Origin: Deltaproteobacteria bacterium
Lineage (GTDB): Bacteria > Myxococcota_A > UBA796 > UBA9615
Reading direction: 5' to 3'
NCBI GenBank assembly: GCA_023954745.1
Contig: JAGSHC010000007.1
Location: 1 to 64,000 of the forward strand
DNA length: 64,000 bases
Each line of letters begins with the position of its first letter. Position 1 is the first letter of the stretch. The notes beneath the pieces are model-generated. The model made no database searches. It was not told where the DNA came from and saw only the letters and a program-made list of their open reading frames with translations. Positions 53,030 to 64,000 of the stretch are shown here, piece after piece. Made by a program: the position numbers and the translations under genes.

Positions 53030-53635
53030 TCACTGCTTGATTCCCTGGGGCCGGGCGCGGGCCTCCTCGAGCTCGCGCTCCACCTCGGCGGGCAGCTCGG
53101 TCTCAGCGACGTCGGTGCTCAGCAAGGTCCGGCCGCCGGCCGAGGTCACGAGCTGATCCCGCAGCTCGTCCACCTGCTCGTTGGCGTGGTGCACGTGCGC
53201 GCCGAGCCCGAGGACCGTGACGAGCAACGCGAAGGCGGCGAAGGCCGCCGCGATCATCGCCGCCGACGCCGTGCCTTCCCCCAGCAGCGACAGGGTCGAG
53301 ACCCCGACCACCAACGGCATGAAGAGGACCGCCACCAGCCGAAGAGTCCACACCATGAAGTCGGGCATGCCGACGTGGCCCTGGATCCGGGTGCCCGTGG
53401 CGGACTTGTCGAGAGTCACCGACGCCGTGGGCTGGAGCATCGACCACCAGTCGGACTTGTTCAGCCCGACCGTGGCCTTGCCCTCGGCCACTCGCCCCTT
53501 GAGCGGCTTCTTGCCGAACGTGAGGGGGCCGCCGCGATACGGCTGCGGGCTCCAGCGAGTCTCTTCCTTGAGCCGCTCTGCGACCTCTTCGGGCTCGCCG
53601 TCCACGAGCAGATCGAGCTCCAGCTTCCTTGGCAT
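53030..53635 (-). CDS. Hypothetical membrane protein
   Basis: Two hydrophobic segments (WTLRLVAVLFMPLVVGVS; AAMIAAAFAAFALLVTVLGLG). Confidence 0.6.
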   Translation of the reverse strand: MPRKLELDLLVDGEPEEVAERLKEETRWSPQPYRGGPLTFGKKPLKGRVAEGKATVGLNKSDWWSMLQPTASVTLDKSATGTRIQGHVGMPDFMVWTLRLVAVLFMPLVVGVSTLSLLGEGTASAAMIAAAFAAFALLVTVLGLGAHVHHANEQVDELRDQLVTSAGGRTLLSTDVAETELPAEVERELEEARARPQGIKQ

Positions 53636-53698
53636 GCGTCCTCCCTCTCAAGCGAGGGAAGACGCTACCAAGTCGCCGGAACGCCCGTGAGAGGCCGT

Positions 53699-55468
<1,770 letters not shown>

Positions 55469-55577
55469 CGTGATCTCCGATAGATGTGCCGGCGGCGGCG
55501 CGCACCCTACCCGCAGAATCGGCGATGACATAGCCGCGTCATAGTCTTGCGGTAGAGGAACCGCCTACCGTCAGGTC

Positions 55578-56702
55578 ATGCATGAAGCAGACGAGGAGAT
55601 CCCCTCGACTCCCGGCGCTCCCGAGTCGGGCTCCGCAGGGTTCTACCGGTGGTCCGACACGATCACCGCGGGGCAGCGGGCCGTCCGCCTCCCCTCGGGC
55701 GCCGAGGTCTCTTCGGTGCGCTTCGGCGCGTTCGACCTCGTGGGCCTGCTGGGGACCGGCGGGATGGCCCGGGTCTACCTCGCCCTGCAAGACAACCAGC
55801 CGGGCAAGCAGTTCGCCCTCAAGGTCCTCAACGAGGACCTGGCCACTCGGCCCTCATCCCTGGTGGCGTTCGAAGACGAAGCACGGCTGAGCGTCATGCT
55901 GGTGCACCGGAACATCGTGCGCACCGTCAGCCATGGAGCCGTCGGGGGTCGCCCATTCCTCGCCATGCAACGGGTGCCGGGCTGGAACCTGGAGGACGTG
56001 CTCCGGTCTCTTCATCGCCGCGGTGACGTTCCCAGCGAGCCGGTCGTGGCGGCCCTCGCCTTGGAGGTGGCCCGCGGAATGGCCTACGCCCACGGTATGC
56101 GTGACCGGTGGGGCAACCACCTGCGCCTCGTGCACCGCGACCTGAAGCCAGGGAACATGATGATCAGCCCCCGCGGCGCCGTCCGAGTGATGGACTTCGG
56201 CATCGCCCGCTGGCGCAATCGGGAGGGCACGACGGGCCGCGGATGGGTCAAGGGCACCGTCGGCTTCATGAGCCCCGAGCAGGTGCTCGGCATTCACATC
56301 ACCGCCCGCTCGGACATCTTCTCCCTGGGATCGGCGCTGGCCACGATGGTGTTGGGGAGGTCTCCCTTCGAGCGGGCAACCCTGGAGTTGGCTGGCCAGG
56401 CGATCCTCGCAGCGGACCTCGCCCCGGTTTGGGACGCGCTGGTGCTCGCGCTACCGACGCTGCACCCGCTGGTCGCGCGCTGCCTTCGGCCGCAGCCTTC
56501 CGAACGCCCCTCCTCAGCGGGGGTCGTCGCAGAGCTCGAGGCCTGTGTTGAGCTTCATCACCCCGACGTGCTCGCGGAGTGGATTGGACGGATCGAACCC
56601 TCGCTCGACCCCATCCCGGGACCGGGGCACTGGCCAGCAGGTGGCCCCCCCGAGGGCCTCCGGCGTACTCGCCAGGAGGCCGGGCTCACCCCGTCCAGCT
56701 GA
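55578..56702 (+). CDS. Serine/threonine protein kinase
   Basis: LLGTGGMARVYLALQ, FALKVL, VHRDLKPGNMM, MDFGIAR, GFMSPEQVLG. Confidence 0.92.
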   Translation: MHEADEEIPSTPGAPESGSAGFYRWSDTITAGQRAVRLPSGAEVSSVRFGAFDLVGLLGTGGMARVYLALQDNQPGKQFALKVLNEDLATRPSSLVAFEDEARLSVMLVHRNIVRTVSHGAVGGRPFLAMQRVPGWNLEDVLRSLHRRGDVPSEPVVAALALEVARGMAYAHGMRDRWGNHLRLVHRDLKPGNMMISPRGAVRVMDFGIARWRNREGTTGRGWVKGTVGFMSPEQVLGIHITARSDIFSLGSALATMVLGRSPFERATLELAGQAILAADLAPVWDALVLALPTLHPLVARCLRPQPSERPSSAGVVAELEACVELHHPDVLAEWIGRIEPSLDPIPGPGHWPAGGPPEGLRRTRQEAGLTPSS

Positions 56703-56720
56703 GCTGAACGGGGCGAGATC

Positions 56721-56752
56721 GGTGCGCCGCCCGGGTTGCCGGGCGACGCGCC
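56721..56752. terminator. Bidirectional terminator-like hairpin between convergent genes
   Basis: GGTGCGCCGCCCGG-GTTG-CCGGGCGACGCGCC, 12 of 14 pairs. Confidence 0.5.
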
Positions 56753-56767
56753 AAAGTCGACGGGTCG

Positions 56768-57031
56768 CTAGACCTTCTCGACGCCCTGCTTCTTGACGTT
56801 CGCCTTCCAGACGGTGTCGCCGAGCCAGGAGGGGCCGTTGCTCGGGGCAGCGACCTGCTCACGCCATCCCTTGAAGACGTGCACGCGGTTGGTGCCGCGC
56901 TCGCGGAGGCGGATGTCGGTGTGGCCACGGGAGGCAGCCTTCAGAGCCGCGCCACGAGGCTGGCGGCTGTGAAAGACGGTGTCGGTGTCGCCACCATTTT
57001 CCTGCATCACGAAGTACTTCTTGTCAGCCAT
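56768..57031 (-). CDS. MC1-like (archaeal non-histone chromosomal protein) DNA-binding protein
   Basis: MADKKYFVMQENGGDTDTVFHSRQPRGAALKAASRGHTDIRLRERGTNRVHVFKGWREQVAAPSNGPSWLGDTVWKANVKKQGVEKV matches the MC1 pattern QPRxAALKAAxRG...DIRLRERGTxxVHVFKxWxExVxAPxxxPxW...VKK; GAGGG before ATG. Confidence 0.88.
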   Translation of the reverse strand: MADKKYFVMQENGGDTDTVFHSRQPRGAALKAASRGHTDIRLRERGTNRVHVFKGWREQVAAPSNGPSWLGDTVWKANVKKQGVEKV

Positions 57032-57076
57032 GATTTTTCCCTCAGCAGCCCCGACGTCCGTCGCCGAGGCAATTCG

Positions 57077-57107
57077 ATTGTAAGTCACAACGTTTCTGGG
57101 GGGTCAA
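57077..57107 (-). promoter_or_regulatory. Candidate sigma70-like promoter for the MC1-like gene
   Basis: On minus strand TTGACC-N19-TACAAT; spacer longer than optimal. Confidence 0.35.
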
Positions 57108-57428
57108 TGGAGAAAATTGCGGTCGCTGTTGACTCGTCCCTCATTGGCAGGCAAAAAGCGTGGTTTTGCCAGCTCCAGCATCGCCGCGAAGCATGCGGAA
57201 TGACGACGTTTCCGGCGATCCGGAAGACGCCCGAATCGACCGCTTGGACGGCGTCCAGCGATCACGCATTTTTTTTGCATTTTTTTCGATTTGGGGGTTG
57301 CGCGAACACCCCTTCGGCTCAGTTGAGGCCTCTTGCGTGCCCCCTCTGAGGGCCCCCAGGCGACGTCAGGCGATGTGCGCGTCAACCCATCCGGAGTCGG
57401 GATCTCCGAGGGGGCGCGATGGCGTGGC

Positions 57429-58340
57429 TCATCGCTTCAGATTCTCGGCGAGGAAGTCACGGGTCTTGCCCCAGGCGTCGTCCGCAGCGTCGGCGGCGTA
57501 CCGAGCCGAGCTCGGGTTCGCAAAGGCGTGGTCGGCGTCATAGATGTGCACCGTCACCGACTTGCCCGCTTCGGTGGCGGCGGTCTCGAAGTCACGGACC
57601 GTCGAGATGGGAATGCCTGCATCGCGCTCGCCAAACACTCCGAGGACCGGGGCCTGGAGGCTGGCGAGACCCGAGAGGTCCTCGGGAATCCGCCCGTAGT
57701 AGAGGACCGCAGCGTCGAGCTCGGCGTTGGTGAGAGCGGCCCGCAGTGACCATCCACCCCCGAAGCACCACCCGATGACCCCCGTGCGCGGAGCCTGCAC
57801 GCGAGGATCCGAGGTCAAGAAGGCGTGGGCCAACGCGAGGGTCTCCCCGGCGAGGGCCTCATCGACGCCCTTCATGGCCATCATCGCGTCGTCCGGGGTC
57901 GTCGCCACCGTCCCGCCGTAGAGGTCCACGGCGAGGGCCGCATATCCCGCGGCTGCGAGGCGGTCCGTCCAGTGCTTGATGTGTCCGTTGAGACCCCACC
58001 ACTCGTGAATCACGATGACGGCGGGCACCGGCCCGGTCGCTCCTTCGGGGAGGGACAGGTACGCGGTGGTGTCGCCGATGGTCACGCTGGTGCCCTTCGC
58101 AGGCGGCGCGGCTTCCCCACTGAGCTGATGCAGGGCCGCGAACTGCGCCTCGGTGAGCAGCCCCGGCTGGGCCGGGCTCATGCCGGCGTTGGCGGCGTCC
58201 GCGGTCCTCGAGGGTTGCGAGGTCTCCCCCGGCTTGGCTTCCCCCGCCGCCACCGGTGTGGGCTCGCTCTTCGGGGCCTCGTCCGAGGTGCCGCAGGCGA
58301 GAAGGAGAGCGAGGGGCGCGAGCAGCAGGCGGTGGTCCAT
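57429..58340 (-). CDS. Dienelactone hydrolase-family lipoprotein
   Basis: LALLLACGTSDE lipobox; VIVIHEWWGLNGHIKHWTDRLAAAGYAALAVDLYGG; GWCFGGGWSL; DADHAF. Confidence 0.85.
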   Translation of the reverse strand: MDHRLLLAPLALLLACGTSDEAPKSEPTPVAAGEAKPGETSQPSRTADAANAGMSPAQPGLLTEAQFAALHQLSGEAAPPAKGTSVTIGDTTAYLSLPEGATGPVPAVIVIHEWWGLNGHIKHWTDRLAAAGYAALAVDLYGGTVATTPDDAMMAMKGVDEALAGETLALAHAFLTSDPRVQAPRTGVIGWCFGGGWSLRAALTNAELDAAVLYYGRIPEDLSGLASLQAPVLGVFGERDAGIPISTVRDFETAATEAGKSVTVHIYDADHAFANPSSARYAADAADDAWGKTRDFLAENLKR

Positions 58341-58368
58341 GGGAGTCCTCCAAGGGGGGAACCGATGA

Positions 58369-60163
<1,795 letters not shown>

Positions 60164-60189
60164 GCGTTCACGCTACGTGATGCCCGAGG

Positions 60190-60297
60190 GGTATCACCCG
60201 GGAGCATCCGGTGATAGCAGCCGATACCATGACGGGGTACCGTGCGATACCTTGTACCGGTAGCGACTGGTATCAGCTCTAGAAACCACCCGGTATC
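60190..60297. promoter_or_regulatory. Array of GGTATC/GATACC boxes, last four at exact 23-bp spacing
   Basis: GGTATC 60190, GATACC 60223, GATACC 60246, GGTATC 60269, GGTATC 60292. Confidence 0.7.
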
Positions 60298-60323
60298 ACC
60301 AATAGATATCGCAAAGGACTGCC

Positions 60324-60740
60324 ATGTCCCGCACCCAGCTCGGCCTCCGCCTCTCCCACGACGAAGCCGAGCAGCTCCGCCGCGTGGCGAGGTCGCGTCG
60401 CATGTCGCTCGGCGAGCTCGTGACCACGCTGCTGCGAGACGAGCGCGCCCAGCAGGGACAGGGCATCTGGCTCGACCTCGACCCCATCGCCCACACCGCG
60501 CTTCGGGCCGTAGCCGCTGCAGCCGAGACGACCCCGGAGGAGGTGATGCAGCGATTCGCGCGCCGTTGGCTTGCGGCCGACCTCGCGCGGCTTCAGCGGG
60601 AGCTGGGGGCGGACTCCCTCCCCGGAACGACGACCACGGGGTCCCCCGATGGGTCCTTGGCGGCCTCCTCCGTCGGAAACCCAGACTCCGACGCCTTCGA
60701 CGAACCCGACGACGTGCTGTTCACGGTCTCGGAGGACTGA
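60324..60740 (+). CDS. Ribbon-helix-helix (CopG/Arc-like) protein, possibly two RHH units in tandem
   Basis: RTQLGLRLSHDEAEQLRRVARSRRMSLGELVTTLLRDE and GIWLDLDPIAHTALRAVAAAAETTPEEVMQRFARRWL. Confidence 0.6.
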   Translation: MSRTQLGLRLSHDEAEQLRRVARSRRMSLGELVTTLLRDERAQQGQGIWLDLDPIAHTALRAVAAAAETTPEEVMQRFARRWLAADLARLQRELGADSLPGTTTTGSPDGSLAASSVGNPDSDAFDEPDDVLFTVSED

Positions 60741-61171
60741 CGCACGGCGTCTGGAGGGCGCTCATCGGAGTGGCAGTACGCCTGGTACACGCCCATCACG
60801 GCGTCGCAGGTCTCGCCTTCTGGGATCCCTTGCTCCTGGCATCGCTCGTGTCGCCAGGCCCCAGCGGTCGTCTCGTTGTTGGGGTCGGGGACTCCGACGC
60901 AGAACCCCTCGGTGAGGTGCGCCTCCATGAAGCAGAGCATCTCGAAGCTCGCGAGCTTCACCAGACAGACGACGCCGCCATCACAGCCAGCGCTGCGCTT
61001 CACCGTCTCGGTGAGACAACCACGCTCGTCGGTGGACGCAGCAAAGGTCTCGGCCTCCTCGGCCATCTCCTTGCCTGCTTTGGCGGCGATGCCTCCCACC
61101 GCCATGGCCAGGCCAACCAGGATCAAGATCCCCACTGCGGCAGCGACAAACAGCTTTCCGAGTCCCGACAT
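60593..61171 (-). CDS. Membrane-anchored Cys-rich hypothetical protein
   Basis: N-terminal TM LFVAAAVGILILVGLAMAVGG, then about 9 cysteines. Confidence 0.5.
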   Translation of the reverse strand: MSGLGKLFVAAAVGILILVGLAMAVGGIAAKAGKEMAEEAETFAASTDERGCLTETVKRSAGCDGGVVCLVKLASFEMLCFMEAHLTEGFCVGVPDPNNETTAGAWRHERCQEQGIPEGETCDAVMGVYQAYCHSDERPPDAVRQSSETVNSTSSGSSKASESGFPTEEAAKDPSGDPVVVVPGRESAPSSR

Positions 61172-61208
61172 ACTGCTCCCGAGCACAGCCTGAACGGCCC
61201 GATGCCTC

Positions 61209-62105
61209 CTAGTAGTGCCAGGGGTAGTCGCCGAAGTTGCGCGGGCGCTTCTCCAGGAAGGAGTCCCTGCCCTCCTGGGCCTCGTCGGTGCCGTAGGCGA
61301 GCCGCGTGGCCTCCCCCGCGAACACCTGCTGACCCACGAGCCCGTCGTCGATCATGTTGAAGGCGAACTTCAACATGCGCTGGGCCGTCGGCGACTTGTC
61401 GAGGATCTCCGCCGCCCACTGCAGGGCCTCGTTCTCCAGCTCCGCGTGGGGGAGCGCGGCGTTGGCCATGCCCATCTGGAAGGCCTCTTCGGCGCTGTAG
61501 TTGCGACCGAGGAAGAAGATCTCGCGCGCCCGCTTCTGACCCACCTGACGCGCGAGGTAGGCAGAGCCGAAGCCGCCATCGAAGCTGGCGACGTCCGCGT
61601 CGGTCTGCTTGAAGACCGCGTGCTCCTTCGAGGCGAGAGTGAGGTCCGCCACCACGTGCAGCGAGTGCCCCCCGCCCACAGCCCACCCCGGCACCACCGC
61701 GATGACGACCTTGGGCATGAACCGAATGAGGCGCTGGACCTCGAGGATGTGAAGACGACCGAGGCGGGCGCGGTCGATCTGACCCTCGCCGCCCTCCTGG
61801 TACTGGTAGCCCGCCTTGCCGCGCACGCGCTGGTCGCCGCCGGAGCAGAAGGCCCAGCCGCCGTCCTTCGGTGACGGCCCGTTGCCCGTCAGCAGGACGA
61901 CCCCCACATCGCTCCACTGGCGCGCGTGGTCGAGGGCGCGGTACAGCTCGTCCACCGTGTTGGGGCGGAACGCGTTGCGCACCTCGGGCCGGTCGAAGGC
62001 GATGCGTACGCAGCCCAGGTCCTTCGCCCGGTGGTAGGTGATGTCAGTGAAACCGAAGCCGGGGACTTCGTCCCAGCGGCTCGCGTCGAAGATCTCCGAG
62101 ACCAT
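61209..62105 (-). CDS. menB: 1,4-dihydroxy-2-naphthoyl-CoA synthase
   Basis: FTDITYHRA...VRIAFDRPEVRNAFRPNTVDEL...FCSGGDQRVRG...VVPGWAVGGGHSLHVVADLTLAS...FDGGFGSAYLARQVGQKRAREIFFLGRNYSAEEA. Confidence 0.92.
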   Translation of the reverse strand: MVSEIFDASRWDEVPGFGFTDITYHRAKDLGCVRIAFDRPEVRNAFRPNTVDELYRALDHARQWSDVGVVLLTGNGPSPKDGGWAFCSGGDQRVRGKAGYQYQEGGEGQIDRARLGRLHILEVQRLIRFMPKVVIAVVPGWAVGGGHSLHVVADLTLASKEHAVFKQTDADVASFDGGFGSAYLARQVGQKRAREIFFLGRNYSAEEAFQMGMANAALPHAELENEALQWAAEILDKSPTAQRMLKFAFNMIDDGLVGQQVFAGEATRLAYGTDEAQEGRDSFLEKRPRNFGDYPWHY

Positions 62106-62188
62106 GATTGGCTCCTCCAGGCGGGGCCGCGAAAGCTACACGAAGCGTCCTGGCTGCTCTCGTCTTCTGGACGTTCTACCCTCGCCTC

Positions 62189-63211
62189 ATGCGCCCCTTC
62201 ACCGACCTCACCCCGCGCGGCCAACTGCGACGCCTGCATGCGCTCGCCACCGAGGCACTTCGTGGGTGGGCGCTGCCGAGGGAGCCGACCCTGCGGCTGC
62301 TGAACCACGGCGAGAACACCGTCTACGGAGTGCGCACCCCGGGAACCCCCGAGCTGCACGTGCTGCGGATTCACCGCAGCGACTACCACCCGATGGACCA
62401 CCTCGTGAGCGAGGCCCGCTGGCTCGATTACCTCCAGGGCGAGGGCATCGGCGCCCCGGCGGCGGAGCGAGACATCCAGGGGAACCCCGTCCGCCACGTG
62501 CAGACCGAGGGAATGCCGGAGGGACGGCACGTCACCCTGCTGCGCAAGACCCCGGGTCGCATGCGGGACTACGACCACTGGGGCCCCACTCACGCGGCGG
62601 AGGTGGGCAAGCTCCTGGCGAGGATGCACCGGGCCGCCGAGCGATTCGAGGCGCCCGCGGGATTCTCGCGCCGCGTGCTGGACGCCGAGGGGCTCGTGGG
62701 TCCCACCGCGAGCTGGGGGGACCCGCTGGCGGAGCCTCTGCTGGATAAGGCAGGCAAGGATCTGTTCGCCTGGGGCCGCGACCGGTTGTTCGAGGAGCTA
62801 GGCACGCTGCCTCGGGACCGAACCGCCTGGGGCATGACCCACACCGATCTGCACGGTGGCAACGTGCTCTTCGCCGACGGCGTCGCGAAGGCCATCGACT
62901 TCGACGACCTGGCCCATGCGTGGTTCGTGAGCGACTTCGCGGTCAACCTCGTGCCCGTGCGATGGCGCAATCCAGACCTCGCAGACGGCATGCTCGCCGG
63001 CTACCGCTCGGTGCGCCCGCTGTCGGATGAGGCCCTCGCCGCGCTCCCGACCTTTCACTGTGCGCGGCGGATGATGGGGGTGGCCTGGGCCCGCTCCCGA
63101 GCCGACGTCCCCCGTTTGATCAAGTGGCTCCCCTGGCGCATCCAGTTCGCGATGCGCACCCTGCAGGCGTGGAAGGACGGCGACGACCCTCTCCTCGTGA
63201 AGCCCGACTAG
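62189..63211 (+). CDS. Phosphotransferase-family (homoserine kinase II/APH fold) protein
   Basis: [38 protein letters not shown]. Confidence 0.8.
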   Translation: MRPFTDLTPRGQLRRLHALATEALRGWALPREPTLRLLNHGENTVYGVRTPGTPELHVLRIHRSDYHPMDHLVSEARWLDYLQGEGIGAPAAERDIQGNPVRHVQTEGMPEGRHVTLLRKTPGRMRDYDHWGPTHAAEVGKLLARMHRAAERFEAPAGFSRRVLDAEGLVGPTASWGDPLAEPLLDKAGKDLFAWGRDRLFEELGTLPRDRTAWGMTHTDLHGGNVLFADGVAKAIDFDDLAHAWFVSDFAVNLVPVRWRNPDLADGMLAGYRSVRPLSDEALAALPTFHCARRMMGVAWARSRADVPRLIKWLPWRIQFAMRTLQAWKDGDDPLLVKPD

Positions 63212-63234
63212 CGCCCTTTCCCCCGAGAGCCCCC

Positions 63235-64000
63235 ATGGACGATCAGCAACTCCTCGAAGACCTCGCGCAGCGCATCGAGAAGGACCCCTCGATCCTGTTC
63301 GTCACGGGGGCCGGCCTGTCTGCGGACTCGGGGCTCCCCACCTATCGAGGAGTCGGCGGGCTCTACGACAACAAGGGAACGGCCGACGGGATCCCCATCG
63401 AGGAGGCCCTCTCGGGTCCCATGTTCCGCAAGGACCCGGACCTCACCTGGAAGTACATCCGCCAGATCGAGGAGGCCTGCCGCGGCGCGAGCCCCAACCG
63501 GGCCCACGAGGTCATGGCGGCCCTGGAGAAGAAGCTCTCCCGCGTCGTCGTCCTGACGCAGAACGTCGACGGCCTCCACCGCGCCGCGGGGACCGAGAAC
63601 CTCATCGAGATTCACGGCACGGTGCACGATCTTCGCTGCCCCTTCTGCGGATGGACCCACCGCGTCGACGACTACTCCCACCTCGCCCCGGGCACGCCCG
63701 AGTGTGGGGACTGCTTCTCAGTGATTCGCCCGCGGGTCGTGCTCTTCGGCGAGATGCTGCCCAGCGATGGCATCAACAAGCTGGAAGCGGAGCTCGCGAA
63801 GGGCTTCGATCTGGTGTTCAGCGTGGGCACCACGAGCGTCTTCCCCTACATCGCGGCGCCCGTGTACCGAGCGAACCGGGAAGGCGGGCTCACCGTGGAG
63901 ATCAACCCCGGAGACACCGAAGTGTCCTACGACGTCCAGCACCGTCTGCGGCGCGGGGCCGCGGACGCACTGGGTAGGTTGGGAGAACTCGTCGGGGTGT
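63235..64000 (+). CDS. Sir2-family NAD-dependent protein deacylase; 3' end outside window
   Basis: Own translation from ATG 63235: [51 protein letters not shown]...[33 protein letters not shown]. Not in ORF track because no stop occurs before 64000. Confidence 0.93.
   Translation, partial: MDDQQLLEDLAQRIEKDPSILFVTGAGLSADSGLPTYRGVGGLYDNKGTADGIPIEEALSGPMFRKDPDLTWKYIRQIEEACRGASPNRAHEVMAALEKKLSRVVVLTQNVDGLHRAAGTENLIEIHGTVHDLRCPFCGWTHRVDDYSHLAPGTPECGDCFSVIRPRVVLFGEMLPSDGINKLEAELAKGFDLVFSVGTTSVFPYIAAPVYRANREGGLTVEINPGDTEVSYDVQHRLRRGAADALGRLGELVGV

Noticed and set aside
57104-57385. 93-aa basic minus-strand ORF upstream of the MC1-like gene (..KSKKMQKKCVIAGRRP..)
   Set aside because: Tempting as a second basic DNA-binding protein, but its Lys residues come from the T-tracts, there is no clear RBS and no recognisable fold; more likely regulatory DNA.

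Overview
The window is a dense, high-GC bacterial chromosome segment. Its gene content looks Myxococcota-like: MopE-type Cys/Asp repeats with a MYXO-CTERM-like tail, Ser/Thr kinases, a sigma-54 activator and many Asp-rich lipoproteins. I could support about 50 protein-coding genes. I saw no rRNA, tRNA, IS element, phage module or CRISPR array. Recognisable blocks are: a STAND/TPR regulator cut by the left edge; a COQ4-like gene; a zwf-pgl-gnd operon next to a Crp/Fnr regulator and an FNR-type palindrome; a GFA / truncated-haemoglobin / DUF4303-like-WD40 operon; a Ca2+-type P-ATPase; a 1710-aa beta-helix + MopE-repeat surface protein; an ArsR + ABC/HlyD/TolC export operon; a sigma-54 activator + kinase-FGE pair; a diiron ferritin-like + GcvT-like + two PYROXD2-like oxidoreductases; a 3-FAS1 fasciclin lipoprotein; menB; and a Sir2 deacetylase cut by the right edge (absent from the ORF track because it has no stop codon in the window). 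The most striking item is a small gene at 56768-57031 (minus strand) whose product matches the archaeal chromatin protein MC1 over nearly its full length. Second is an exactly 23-bp-spaced array of GATACC/GGTATC boxes in front of a gene encoding a probable double ribbon-helix-helix protein. All homology calls are by eye; no search was run.
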